From Magnolia sinica (Eukaryota; Streptophyta; Magnoliopsida; Magnoliales; Magnoliaceae), in contig NC_080577.1 in NCBI RefSeq assembly GCF_029962835.1, positions 23,790,501-23,854,500 of the forward strand: 64,000 nt of DNA, read 5' to 3'. Below the pieces are notes generated by a model, which worked only from the letters and a program-made list of their open reading frames with translations, ran no database searches and was not told the origin of the DNA. Positions 11,187-24,134 of the stretch are shown in pieces. The position numbers and the translations under genes are program-made. Positions within the stretch are counted from its first letter, which is position 1, and each line of letters starts with the position of its first letter.

Positions 11187-12215
11187 GGCGTGATCGACGA
11201 CTACAATGATGATGCTCCAGGTACAATGCACAGGTCGAAAGTTTGTACACTACAGCTCTCAATTTTTACAAATGGAGACCATTTTTCGTGATCCAAACCG
11301 TTGATATTATAGGCCCCACTGCGATAACCATTTATATAAAAATATCCTAGATGGAATCATCCTAACCATTGAATAGATGACCAAAAAAACAAAAAGTTAA
11401 GAACCAAAATATAAGGACGTTCAGTTCCAACCTAATAATTAGTCTTTTCTTGTATAAAGATTTATTTTTTCTTTTCAATGTGTCCATCCATATTTTGGAC
11501 GATCATATCAATGGATTGGATTGGTGGATGATTGGCCACACATGTACAGACTGAAAATGCTAACGGCCCGAGCATTGTGTAGTACTTAGTTTATTCCTAG
11601 ATGCCAGTGCTTACAGAAGCACGGCGACGGAGATAACGTTTGGGTCCGTGCGATAGTGTTTCCTTTTCTTGTCTGATACTCTGGCAGAGCATGGCCGTAT
11701 GCAAACATCCAAAGTACACGTGGCATACATGCAGCTTATCCAAAATTAGAATTGTGGGGCCCACTGTGGATGAAGTATGCAATAGTAAAACGACCAAACT
11801 GGTTAGACGGTCCTAATCTTGTCTGGGCAATGGGCATTTGCTTGTTAATTTTGGACCGTTAACAAGTGGTCCACGTCATGGCCATTGATCAGATGGTCAG
11901 GATCGTCCAGACTGTGTAATTTTCGTGTCCCGTTCTATACACCACGAATTGTACGGTCAACCCAAAGGTCCAACCCAACCCCAACCTAACTTAGCTATGG
12001 TAATTATCTCTATTTTTGCTAAAGTATAATTTAAAATTTTGGAGGCAGGTTTGGATTTGTAAAAATCATGAAAAAGGAATTTGTATTTCTTAGAAACCAT
12101 ATTTTCAAAAACTCAAAAGGGAACATGGTATTCCACGATTGTTTTTACTAAATTTCTCGAGAAGATTTGGAATTACTATTATTATTTTTATATAAAAGAA
12201 ATATTTTTTTCGATT

Positions 12216-12252
<37 letters not shown>

Positions 12253-13953
12253 ATAATTATTGTATGTAAGATCGAAACTTTTAGTACGGTTGGGACACTA
12301 AAAAATGAATAGTAATATATACAATATATATAAGACACTTGAAAGATGAATATGTGTGATGATTGTAACTGTATAGTAGCACATGTGGCATGAGAGACAC
12401 ATAACACATCTGACATATGGGCACTCAAAGCTATAGAGTATCATTCATGTACATATGGGCACTTAAAGCTGAGTAGCATTAATGAACATTGGCACATGGT
12501 ACATATGACATGGAGTAATTGAAAATGGATAAAAGAATGTTACATTGGCATGTGGGGTGAAGGGATATGAATTGCTTATAACCTTTAGTTAAAGGGCTCT
12601 GTAATCAAAAGCAAAGATTTTCCTATGTGAAATGATGGTGTTGTCTTGTATATTGTGAAGCTTGAATTTGCTGTGTGAAAATGATGTTACAATGGTATTA
12701 TTTAAATCTCATAACTCGTAATGGCAATGTTTATATTTGTCTTAGTATAACTACCAAATGCATGTGTACCATTGCAAAGATTGTCATATCACATAACTCG
12801 TAATGACGTTATTCATCTTCGTGCCATTGCAAAGATTGCCAAATGCAGGAGTTACAGGGACTAAAATGGCACGTCGGCTCATGTGACGCTCTAATGGCAA
12901 TGTACATCTTCATACCAAAGAAGCATTATAGGGACCAAATGATATGTTAGCGCATATTCAATGCTCATCTTCACGCGACAGCCAAATGCAGCGGTTATAA
13001 GGTTGGTACACGACACATGTGATGCATGTTGTGTTGACATTGTACAAATAACATGGACCATATTATTGTTAAATAAATGGTGTGTTAATGAATGTCAATG
13101 GATTTTAACACTCCTTTGTAAATGGGGAGAGTATATTAGGGAGGCATATTTGCTACTCGTAAAGTTTGAACACATGACTTTCTGCTTTAATACTATATCA
13201 AACAACAATTTGCTCTAAAAGCTTGAGTCATTAGATAATCATGTATCAATGCATATCAAGAGACTCTAACAATTACATTGGAGGTTACATTAGAAAATAT
13301 GGCACAAGTGAGATTATGAAAGATGGATGTCAAAACATTTGGATTTAATTTCCTTTCATTTTGAAAAAAAAATTTAAAAAAAATGCCTTTCTTAATACTT
13401 GAAGTGGAAAACTTATTTTAATGATTTTTCAACAAAAATTAAGAAAAAACTTGTTTTTCTTGCAAATTCCTCCTAAAAGAACTTCGCAAAGAAAGAAAAT
13501 TAAGTTTATTATTACTATTATTATTATTATTATTTATTTTTTTATTTTTTTATTTTACACACGTATCCCACACACACACAATACCCACCCATGCGCACAC
13601 CCCCATACTCATGCCATAGTAGGATTTCACCACCAATGGGTACTTGAAACACTATTATTCCCCTTCAACGAATTCAAACAAGCCCTCACGACTTAGGGCT
13701 AGAAAAATCTTTCCAATAATGGATCACCTACAATTGCCCATACCACTTATTATACAAGGCTGTTTGAGCCATTAGATGTATTTAAGGATTTTTGAGCCAT
13801 TGGATGTATTAAATAATTATTTTTATCTCTTTTTTCCCTTCCCATGCATGTAGTATAGATATATGGCTAGGTCCTTGTTAAGTTGGATTGCCTGAGACCT
13901 CAACCCAAGCCTAACATGAGCTTAGGCTAGGTTGGGGAGTTGTAGCCCAAGAC
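11187..13953. other. AT-rich spacer with poly(T) and a decayed SINE
   Basis: No gene recognised. A poly(T) run lies at 12217-12247. Around 13556-13645 CACACACAC, CCCCCATACTCATGCC and GGATTTCACCACC match the inverted 3' half of the SINE family described at 23988-24134, as a diverged copy. Confidence 0.4.
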
Positions 13954-14165
13954 TAGGGGTGCTTCGGTTCAGTTTTGGGGTGAAATTGGAATTGAACCGT
14001 TCCCAACGGTTCTACGATTTTCGAAACTGGAACCGGACCGTTAGCACCTTAGAATTGAACCGGAATCGGATCGTGAAAAACGGTTTGGTTCAGGATCAGC
14101 TCCACAGTTTTGGGCTTATAAAAATCCAGCTGATGTTGCTGCTCTTGAAATTTGAAACAACACCT

Positions 14166-14385
14166 TTGAGGGATGGCAAGCTTGGCCAAGCCAAAATCTG
14201 AAACTTTGGCATGGAAGTTCTTGTCCAAGAGGATGTTGCTGCTCTTGAAATCTCTATGAATCGGAGGGGGGCTGACATGTTCATGTAGCTATTCCAGACC
14301 TCTGGCTGCTTCCAGAGCTATTATCATTCGAGTCTCCCAGTCCAACTTCAAAACGTCACCATGGGAACCTGTGAATCTAGAATCA
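14166..14385 (-). pseudogene. Captured protein kinase catalytic-loop fragment
   Basis: One minus-strand frame reads GSHGDVLKLDWETRM, then ALEAARGLE, a TAG (14289-14291), [37 protein letters not shown]. These are kinase subdomains VIa-VII: the catalytic loop HRDFKSSN (HRD at 14258-14250) and the metal-binding DFG (14198-14190). The wording is that of plant receptor-like cytoplasmic kinases. N-lobe and activation-segment coding is absent. A second partial echo, NFKSSNI, follows at about 14150-14130, suggesting an internal duplication. It cannot encode an active kinase; it is transported sequence inside the MITE. Confidence 0.85.
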
Positions 14386-14523
14386 CACCAATAAATTCAT
14401 CTTGAAGGGACATGTAGCCAACATGTATACATTTGCTTAATTGTATATATCTGAGAGACTTGCAGATAAGTGCATGGTTTGGCCAGGGGCCTGGGCAGCT
14501 GCAGTAGCACCCAGATAGAGACG

Positions 14524-14524
<1 letters not shown>

Positions 14525-14573
<49 letters not shown>
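14525..14573. repeat. (GA)n microsatellite
   Basis: An almost pure GA run inside the hAT-like MITE. It creates spurious open frames on both strands. Confidence 0.95.
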
Positions 14574-14575
<2 letters not shown>

Positions 14576-14925
14576 GGGCAGGGGCGAGAGAGATTGGGCC
14601 ATGGGTAATCGAATGCAGATGGCGAGAGAGAGGGAGATGCACCACGCAGTAGGGTGAAACAAATTAGGGTTTTTTGTTTTTTGTTTTAATCTCAAGTTCA
14701 GATCAACAGTTCGGATCTACGGTTCAGGCCATGGTTCAGATCAATGGTTTGGTTCACGGTTCTACATAGCCCTAAACCGGAACCGAACCGTATCCAACAG
14801 TTCTTGAAAATTTGGAACCAGAACCGGAACTGGTACAGTGTAGAACCGGACCAAACTAGACCGTTGGATTGGTTTCGGTTCGGTTCCACGATTCTACCAG
14901 TTCGATGTGCACCCCTACCCAAGAC

Positions 14926-17270
14926 AACTCAACTGCAACTGAATCTGGGCCTTCGGTCAGGTCATGCCCAATACATGTTGCACCTATCATGGACAAATAT
15001 GGATTTCCTTTCGAAAATAAGATAATATCAATATAATATGGTGAGATTTTAAAAATAAGAGACTTTTAACTTTTTATGATTTTATCTCAATTTAAATAAA
15101 AAATTTATTTAAAAGCTAAAATTATCATTTTAAGCTTATAAGCTAAACTCATGTACATGCCACACATTTGCCAGCTAGGCACATAGGTGCAAGATTCAAT
15201 TGATCCATTAGGTCGATGTGTACATATTTTTTCAAAAATAAAGTCTATTTGACATGTGGACCCTGATATTAAAAATGGACCAATAAATTAGAAAACTTTA
15301 GCCAAGTTTTTTTAAATAAGATCGCACATTTGTTTTGCAAATTGTGGCCCACCAACCAATGGATCAACTTAAGTATTAGTTTGGGGCATCAATAAAATGG
15401 ATGAATTGGACCTTAGACTTACCATGCCATGCTAGCACACATGTGGCATGTACATGAGTTTTATTACAATCGTATGTCCGCTTAATAGCTCTACATGACT
15501 TATATATCTCTACTTTTTTAATTGTTCAATTCTATTAATTTATAATTAATATTTTTAAAGGTTTTTATTTTATTTTATTTTTAATCCACTTATTTTTTAA
15601 CCCATTAATAAATCAATAAATCAAAGCCTGCTTTTAAAATATTTTAAAATATCTATTTATCCTTCGAACCGCATTGACGATCTGATAGAAATATATGTGT
15701 TTTACTTAATTTTTAAATTGAAAAAATCACCCCTCAGTTGAAATCTATCATGTCCACCTGTTTTGCTAGCTCATGTTAGAGAGTGGGTCCAAAAATGGGA
15801 TAGATTAAAACTCAAATCATCCCACTGAGAAGAACTATATAAAAGCAGTAGCCTGACCCAAAACTTATGTTGGGATAGTCATGAGTGTTTCAACTATGGT
15901 TGTTTAATACCTACTGTTTCTTGCTGTGTGGCCCAGTTGAGTGTTTGAACAATGGTCGTTCAATCTCTATTATTTCATGTAGTGTAACTTATATGAGTTT
16001 TGGATCTGCCTGATTTTTTGGGCTCACACCTTTAAATGATTCAATGAAACTAATGGACGGGACTGATTTCTCACAAACATCATGACTGGCCCAAGACTGT
16101 TTCAGTAGTGGGCGTTTAAAACTTAACATTTCTTGCCTTGTGGCCCACTTTGGTTTTAGATCTGCCTCAATTTTGGGCCCACTGCCTGAAATGATTTGCT
16201 GAAACTAGTGGATACGGTGGATTTTTCACAACATCATGGAGAGCCCCGTGAGTTTTTCATTGGTGGGTTCAATACCATTTCCAAACCCTAGAGAGAGATG
16301 GGCGTTCAATACGCACTATTTTCTATGGACCACTTGAGTTTTGAATTTTCCTCATTTTTTGGTCCAAATCCCTATAATAATCAGGCAAAAATGATGGACA
16401 GAAATGGAGTGGATTTCAGGCAAATTTCACGATGGGCCCAATGGAATGTCTTTTGTGGCATCTGCTTTGTCCATCAGTTTTGCCAAGTCATGGGTAAGTA
16501 AAAATTCCCAAAATTATTCAAAACGCATGCTCAAGTGGGCCACACTGAAAGAAACTAGGGGATGGAAACGCTAGTCGTTGTTGTCATTGCCTCACGCCCT
16601 AATACGGTCCATGCAGGAAATGATGGATGGCATGGATATCCACAAGAATATTAGTGGGCCTCATTAATCCTTACATGTCAAAGAATCTTTCACAATATAA
16701 AGCAATAGAATAAAACCATGGAAATTCATATCAGATATATTAAAATTAAAAAAAAATATATTCAGAGTTGATGCTGCATTTTGTCAGTTAATTGTGTTTA
16801 CACTCATTTTTGGCGCCCTGATATGTACAAATCAAAGATTGTCACGTATCAACACCACTACCACATGACCACAATTGGTGTGAAACTTATTCTCATCCGA
16901 GAGTATTGTCGTTTGAACTTCCTTCGGTTACACTCTTTCGGTTATAAATGGGAAGGCATGAACCCTTATGCCCATCTTTAAGAATACAAATCAGCACATG
17001 CCACATGGCCATGCTAATCGTGCACATTAAGGAGGCAATGTACCCAACATGTCAATAAGAAACCCGTCGAGAAAACAGATCTATCACAAATCTAGCTATA
17101 ATATTGTCGGTGAGGTCGTCTCTAACAGTTCTTCTAAAATAATAGATCTCCTTAGAGATGTTCGAAATGCATGTAGTGTTCAAAAAACTTCTAAACATCG
17201 AAAGATTGGACTGATGTCAAACTGAACCCGTCCTAGGTAAGGAGAAACAAACGCATTGGCCCGATTAGGC
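14926..17270. other. Spacer with foldback MITE fragments
   Basis: No gene recognised. Between about 15770 and 16500 there are repeated degraded versions of the CCCACTTGAGTTTTGGATCTG and ATGGACGG words of the foldback family, in arrays of partial copies without clear ends. Confidence 0.4.
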
Positions 17271-17275
17271 CTCTC

Positions 17276-17978
17276 TGATGTAGAGCGGGTCACAGACAGT
17301 TACATGGCCAAGATGGATCAAAAAAGGCCCGGTCGACGACAGAAGTGATCCAGACCATCGAACCTTAAATCGGGCGTATCTTGCAATCCGAAATGAGTTA
17401 TCTGACATAAAATATATGATTTTGGGGTAGAATGAGCTACTGAAGCCAACCAATCCTGCTACGTCAGGTTATGCAGCCCGGAATTGCGAAAAACCCCTGG
17501 ATCGAGGGTTGTTTCCTTGTTTTAATTTCGTTTTTACTATAAATAGTAAGTTTTAGTTTGATTATAACTCTTCATCCGTCGGGCTTTAGGAGTTGCGCCC
17601 AACGTGAAAAGAGCTTAGAATAATTAGGAGAATGGTTTGATGAAGCCAAATAGAACACTTACTATTTTTGGCCGAAAACCTTGTGCACTAATAGACATCA
17701 CGACCGTCTATAAATAGTAAGTTTACTATTTATAGTAAGTCGCGGATTCTAGGAGTTTGAGTTATAGTTTGATTCTAATTTCTTTCCCATTGCTTGGTAC
17801 CCCTATTTAAAGGGTTGTGAACTCGTTTTTAGTCATCAATTAATCAATTTCGAATTTATTAGAATTTATTTCTATTTTCTGCCTTCTTTCCTCGTGGATT
17901 CGAGAAGTCTCTGTGAGGATTCCAGAGAAGCTTCGTGGATTCGGAGTAGTTATTCTCATCACTTTCATCCCTGCGTCA
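17276..17978 (+). repeat. Solo LTR of a gypsy family
   Basis: The 703-bp block starts TGATGTAGAG and ends CCCTGCGTCA and is flanked by a perfect 5-bp duplication CTCTC (17271-17275, 17979-17983). Its last 150 bp are the reverse complement of the LTR start at 43698 and 45552 (CTTTCCTCGTGGATTCGAG, GGAGTAGTTATTCTCATCAC). No internal region is present, so it is a solo LTR left by recombination between two LTRs. Confidence 0.85.
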
Positions 17979-17983
17979 CTCTC

Positions 17984-19553
17984 CCACCGTACGTCAATTG
18001 AAATAAAGAGAATGGGGGAACTAGATCAAATATGGGCTGATGCCACAACTGTATAAGGTATGAAATCCTTTTGTCACTCCAAATCATCACCTATAGGATG
18101 GTTAAATGCAGTAAGCCGGTTGACCTGGACCATCCAACAAGAGGGTTGTTGTCAAGAGAGTGGCCATGGTCTATCCGACACTCAAATCTAGCCTATAAGG
18201 TTCCCAAAATTTGATTTGGTGGTCTAGATCCAGAGAAACTTTGGTGATCCTGAGTTTAATCCATGTAGTGGGCCATTGATAAAGATGTTCAGTGGTCGGG
18301 ATTGATCCGAGTCTAGCCTTTGACCCGATTGTCTTAACCAGAGGAATCTTGTAACATTTAGGTCTCGTCTTTTGTAAACCACGAATATCTCCATGATAAA
18401 TTAGCTATGAGAAGAAAATCCGAGAAGCCAAGGAATTTGGATCCGACTAGAATCATTTTTACCAATCCAAGACGCCAATTCTAGACCAATCAATGAGATT
18501 CCCATATCCGGAACCGCAACGTGAGAGCAAAGGCTCTAAGATCAGCAAGGAAACCCCAACAAGGATTTCATTGCCTTGACAATCAATAAAAGAAGCAATT
18601 GAATAAGAGGTCGAGACCTTTGAAGAACATATCAATCTATCTTTTAGATTACATTTCATTTATCTTTCTTACCATAGCTTAGCCTAGCCTAATTTACATA
18701 GATACTACCTAGCGGTTCCCACTATAATACCTTAAGAGTAGAAGTAATTTTGCTATAACCTTAAGTTATAAGACCATGATCATCTAAGTTTCGATTTAAC
18801 TTCACACTTGCTGTAATTTTTTGTTCCAATATATGCATCATATATTTATACTTTTTGTTTTATTCATTTGGTTGTTTCGCAAATTATCGATTATAATGAG
18901 CGTAATTTTCAAATATTAATGAAATCAACAACATTTTATGTTCTTTAATTTGCATGTGTATCTTTAATCTTTTAAGAAATTGTAAACTAAGAATGGCGGT
19001 GAAAGAACAAGTCCTATAGTTCATAAACTCACGTTTATTGTCACAAGTCAAAAAGAACTAATTCAGAGTAGTTAACCCTTATTCTTTCACAAATTACCCG
19101 TATGAAAGTGCAAATATTAATAGTTGAGAGGACCTTGCATCTTTGATTCCAATTTTCAATATGTTGAGCTTAACTTAAAAAAACACCAGTGGGTTAGTCA
19201 AACTTTGACCTGCATAGACACTGATATGCTCCTATACTTTACCCACGTACAAAAACTTAATCTAGACTCTTGATCACATGATGGTCAAGTTTCATTAAAT
19301 TGATGACAACAAACCATGAGTTAAAATTAACTGAAGCGGTAATCCAATCGTATGTGAAAAGGCTAAGTAGATTTTTACAAATAAGCTTTGATTTATTAAT
19401 AAGCTAAAAAACCGGCCTCGGTACGGTAATAAAAACCCTTTGATTGTTTAACAAATTTTTTGAGAATATGGTAAAGAAACGATAAAATATAAAAGTCCTG
19501 AGAAATTGCGCGGGGACGAGCTTTGTCACCACTGTCGTACCACGAGTTTGGAG
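17984..19553. other. Spacer
   Basis: Mixed-composition DNA with no recognised gene, RNA or element boundaries. Confidence 0.35.
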
Positions 19554-20094
19554 GACGTGGATTAGCTGCTTACGGCTTCAGTAGCTATCTTGTTGCTACT
19601 GAAGTGACGTCACCAAGTTCCTTGGGCTCCACCATAATATATGTACTGTATCCACACTGTTCATCGATTTTACAAGATGATTTCAAGACGTGAGCCAAAG
19701 AATGAGGCAGATCCAAAGCTGAAGTGGACCTATTACAGAAAATGGTGGGACAGTGGCGCTCGCCAATGAAACCTTCCTAGGGCCCACCATGATGTTTATT
19801 TGAGATCTACATGTTTATAATTTCACGCAGAGATGGACCGGGGAAAACACAAATATAAAATTTATGTGGCCCCAAGAAGTTTTTAATGGTAGACGTTCAA
19901 TCCCACTGTTTTCTGTGGTGGGTCCACTTGAGCTTTTGGATCTGCTTCTTTCTTTGGTTCATGCTCTAAAATGATCTCTCAAAATGGATGGACGGCATGG
20001 ATACAACATATACATCATGGTGGGCCCACAGAACAGGGCGATGTCACTTCAGTAGCCAGATGCCTACTGAAGCCGTCAGTAGTTAATCCGCGTC
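19554..20094. mobile_element. Long-TIR foldback MITE
   Basis: About 60 bp at each end are inverted copies: GACGTGGATTAGC ... ACGGCTTCAGTAG ... GCTACTGAAGTGACGTC on the left, and the inverse of GACATCG/GTCACTTCAGTAGCC ... GCCGTCAGTAGTTAATCCGC on the right. The interior is the GTGGGCCCACCATGATG-type sequence, also arranged as an inverted repeat, so the whole 541 bp can form a hairpin. No ORF; target duplication not clear. Confidence 0.8.
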
Positions 20095-23000
20095 TAAGTT
20101 GGGATAGAGGTGCATGTATCTAAAGCCGACGAACATGTACCGACCGTAGCTTTTATGGGATCAGATGAAATAAAGACCTTTGGTTGAGTGGGCCATTATG
20201 TTAGATTGCTGTTGAATTGAATTGTCCTTTTGTGCTTTATGATATGGCAAAACCTTAAGATATTCCGCCTTCTAAGAGAATATGATTATTTTATTTATTT
20301 TTTGTCCATTTTTATTATTGAAAGGGAGATTTATTTGCTACTCCGGCAGAGAAGGACACTCAATACACAAGCAACAAGAATCGTACACGTGGCATATATA
20401 AACTCTTGCTGAACCCACTGTAAAATCACAATCTCAAAATCAGATAGGTAGAATACTCCCAAACTAGGATCTGTCTGAACTTGTTTCATTTTTAACCGTC
20501 CAATAATTCAATGGTCAGATGAAACTTTGAGTCACTTGTATGCTACATACTTAATTTTAATGTATTTTTTAATTGCCTGAGTATCATCCACCATATTCTG
20601 TCAGAGTATCTAAAAATTTCTGTAATAAAAAAACAAAGAAGATTTGGGATATTGAATTGAAATGTATTGAGAATTCGAATCATAGCATGTGCATTGAGTA
20701 TTATATACACTTGATGATTATTGGATACCACGTGCTTTTGTACGTATGTGTGCTGGGCTGTGATCCAGTACCAATATTCCTATGTGGGGCCCAGTTGAGT
20801 CCACCATGATCAACGAAGACCGTTGGATGGGTAGAATCCGGATTAGATTAGACATGATGAAAAAGCGAACATGATTAGATAATCACAGCCATTGAATTAA
20901 GGGCATGTAGAATGGATGGTGAGAGTAGAAATGGTCTTGTCCGTCATTCTGCAAGCCCTTATTTGAGTGGTTGGGATCAATCAATCGGAGCGATCTGGGT
21001 GCCATGTGCATTCCACGGTCGTGGCTTCTATCCATTGGTTCAACGAAATCAAAGGTGGGCCCCACGTATTGATTTTTCACGAAAGAATTGAGACCGGTTG
21101 TACTCTTGTGGAAGGAATCCTCGTTCGTGTAAGAAAGTGCTATAAAAACAGAATAAAAAAGAAAAGCAGAAAACGCGTGAGAGATTTTCGTAGGAATGGG
21201 AACGTTACTTTTGCTGAAGTGGACGGAACGAATATAATGAGATCCACACCGTCCATCAGGTTCAGCACCATGTTCTTGAAGTGGGACGAAAAAATTAATC
21301 CTATACAACCCTCAGATAAGCTACACCATGGATAGTAGTTGAGATGGAAGTTTCCACCCTTAAAATCGTCCAAATTCTGTTTGCAGTTCACAGTGATTTG
21401 TATATGACATCCAATCCACTCATCTGACGCTCCGCATCAGGATGAATGGATTTAATGAAAATAAGTACATTAAAATTCTCATGTGGACCACACCACATGA
21501 ATCTATAGTTTCAAGCATGATTTTAAACTGTTCCCATTGTGTGGCCCACAGAAATCTCATATTTTACGAAATGTTAAGATCCATGGTGAATACATGACTT
21601 TGAATCTGATGAACGGAATGGATCGGAAGCTTGTTTATTCCACACAGAGATCAGTTAGCACAAGTCAAGTCCTTTTTGTGCCTACGAAAGTCAGCTACTA
21701 CATTCCATTCAAAATCAATCACGAGAATTTGTTCGGGAAGAATGCCTGACTAGGTGAATTATTGTATTTTAACCAGGTCCTGCCAACTGACATTTGTTGG
21801 GGAAACCAACTGAATTAGAAGCCCCTACCCGGAATGATTTGCATACAATAATGTACTTTCACTTCTAAAAAATGAGAAAAAAGGGGGTGCGTGAATCAAC
21901 TGGAGGGGTGTAAATATCAAATTCCATGGAATTTTGACGACCGAACATCAGAATCAAGGTCCTTTTCATTAGTTTATAGACCATCTATGACTAACGATAG
22001 CTTTAACCTAACTCTCGTAGGTACGCAGAGTGTGGGAGTAATGGATTTATAATCTCTCGATCCAACCCGTTCATCAGGTGGTCCACCATGATTTCAGTCT
22101 TGATTCCAAAAATAAGGTCGATTGGAAACTCTGGTAGGACTACACACCTCATGGAAGAGTGTAAAATCATGCCTAAAAGATCACATTTCATGTGGTTTTG
22201 GCCCACTCGACTTTTTTAATATCTTGAGTTTTTGTGGGTCGAGGTTCATTGGATTAATGGATTGTATGGAATTACCAAAAAAAAAAAACACGTGTGGTGA
22301 GTGTCTCCATCCCAACCGTTCTTGTGGTGTGGCCCACCCGAGTTTCGAACTAGATTGATTTTTGGTTCTTGGAGTGGAGATGAGGCAATTCATGTGATGG
22401 ACGGGGTAGATTTAATAAATATATAATCCACGTGGCGTTCTGATACACCGGGCACGCCCTTGTGTGCATAAACGTCTGGCTAACGCGGTTCCAGGACTTA
22501 AAAGGTTTTCTTCAGCTTTTATTTTTAAATTTTTAATTATTATTTTTTATGAAGGTACGTAACAACGTAACAACATGGGAGATGGTACTGTAGAGCTGGA
22601 AGAAAGATATTAGTAGAGACGTCTCAATTCAGTACACGTGGCAAGTGAATGATTAATCGGGACTGTCCATCTAGTGGGATCCAGGATGGATAAAAAAATG
22701 TTCTAAAATTCACTTATATTGGACCTTCTCTTAGTCATCTGGAAAATGACCTCAAAATCAACTGTACGAAGGAAAAGCTATTAAAGTTCAACATGAAGTG
22801 TTTTAAAGTGAAGAAAACAGATGGCTGTGATCCTCTTATAGTTGTGATGTTCGAAACAGACACGATCCATGGTGTGGAGTACTAGATGGACGGTTAGGAT
22901 GGAGTCATTACCCTGCATTAATGTACTGTAGCAAGATGGATCTGCTATATTCCTGTCCTTCCTGTTCTACCGAATAATTTCCTTACGATCCAATCGTAAC

Positions 23001-23121
23001 GGTGGAAAGCCACCGAATATAAAATATTATAAGATACTGGTATTTGTATAGCTTAGAGGGGAAGCAATTGAGAAATGGGCGTAGATGGGTTACTACTTAC
23101 TACCCCTCACCATGACATAGA
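20095..23121. other. Spacer with MITE fragments
   Basis: No gene. Several partial foldback-family pieces (for example 20780-21340, 21400-21700, 22010-22440) share GTGGNCCAC, ATGGACGG and CAGGTTGG words in both orientations. I could not define ends. Confidence 0.4.
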
Positions 23122-23130
23122 TAGAGACGG

Positions 23131-23265
23131 GAGAAATTTACGACTGCATACCCCACCTTTTATCCAGCGGGTTTTTGGGAGCAATACAAACTTAGAATAC
23201 GCACTTGGACCTCCTCGTACGGCCACCGAATTTGAGGACGAAAATACCCCTGCCTTCCTCTGGCT
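23131..23265 (+). repeat. Left terminal inverted repeat of E1
   Basis: About 135 bp matching, in inverse orientation, 32897-33030, and matching the TIRs of E2 (42889-43028 and the inverse of 47788-47924). Shared words include CCCCACCTTTTATCCA, GCAATACAAACTTA, ACCTCCTCGTACGG and GACGAAAATACCCCT. Confidence 0.85.
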
Positions 23266-23644
23266 GGCGTGCAGAGACGAGCGCTGACGGACGGTCTGGG
23301 CGATGGGAACTCCGTTGGGGCCCACTGTGATGTTTGTGAGAAATCCTCCCCGTCTAAGTTTATTCATAGGGTCACAAAGACCTGGACGAAGAGAAAAAAC
23401 AAATTTCATAATGATCCAAAACTTCTGTAACCCCGAAATGGTTTTCAATGGTAGACGTTCAATTACCCACTGCCATTTACAGTGTGGTCCATTGATAGCT
23501 AGATTTGTCTTATTTTTCATCTCAAGCATTAATACGAGTTCTCCAGATAGATGGACAGTTTGGATATAACACATACCTTATAATGGGACCCACAAAAATC
23601 GGTGGAGATTAAAATAGGGAAGAAAGAAAAAAAAAAAAAAGGAA

Positions 23645-23826
23645 CTAGTGCGTTGGGGTCGACCGGGTTGGGAGCCAGTCGACTAGGTCAGAGCTGGGCT
23701 ATGGCTACGGATTATAACCGTAGCCATAACTGTAATGCTACGCACCTTTTTCTCTTTTTTATTTTTTTTTATTTTTTACATGAAGCACTTTTTCTCCTTT
23801 ACATTTTTCTCTAATACATAATTATG

Positions 23827-23878
<52 letters not shown>

Positions 23879-23987
23879 ATTATGTAAATATATATATATA
23901 TATATATAAGTATATAAAAATATTTTTCTATCTTTTAATTCATTTCTTTGTCTATTTATTTAACAAGCATATTTCCTAAGCTAGAAT
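23645..23987. repeat. Foldback arm with CGTAGCCATA palindrome (E1 left)
   Basis: Inverse copy of the arm at 31963-32345 and of the arms of the complete element at 29132-29996. It carries the hairpin TATGGCTACGG-7nt-CCGTAGCCATA at about 23698-23728 and TA-rich sequence interrupted by (TA)n at 23828-23909. Confidence 0.7.
23828..23909. repeat. (TA)n microsatellite
   Basis: Two long TA runs separated by TACATAATTATGTAAA. Confidence 0.95.
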
Positions 23988-24134
23988 GGTTTTTTTTTTC
24001 TTTTTTTTTTTTTTACACATGCACACACACCCCCATGCACTCACACTGGTGGAATTTCACCACGTATGGATACTCGAATACTTGATCGGGTGTTGAAACT
24101 CATAAGAGTCTACCACCCGAGCAAGAGTAAGAAT
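23988..24134 (-). mobile_element. tRNA-derived SINE, full-length copy
   Basis: In minus orientation it starts CTTACTCTTGCTCGGGTGGT, has an A-box-like GGTGGTAGACTCTTA, a B-box-like ATTCGAGTATCC, then GGTGAAATTCCAC, a GT-rich tract and a poly(A) tail (poly(T) on the plus strand). It is flanked by a 13-bp direct repeat, CCTAAGCTAGAAT (23975-23987) and CCTAAACTAGAAT (24135-24147), one mismatch, as expected of LINE-mediated insertion. Other copies lie at 30147-30246, 43272-43390, 55350-55450 and split at 48091/53302. Confidence 0.8.

Larger units (their letters stand above)
13954..14917. mobile_element. hAT-like MITE carrying a kinase gene fragment
   Basis: The ends TAGGGGTGC and GCACCCCTA are inverse copies, and the element is flanked by a perfect 8-bp target duplication CCCAAGAC (13946-13953 and 14918-14925). 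The terminal 100-200 bp on each side are GGAACCG/CGGTTC-rich inverted arms. The centre holds a fragment of a receptor-like cytoplasmic kinase (14166-14385) and a (GA)n tract. At 964 bp and without transposase it is non-autonomous and has captured host coding sequence. Confidence 0.85.

Noticed and set aside
14348..14695. 115-residue minus frame with serine-leucine repeats
   Set aside because: Produced by the (GA)n microsatellite in the hAT-like MITE.
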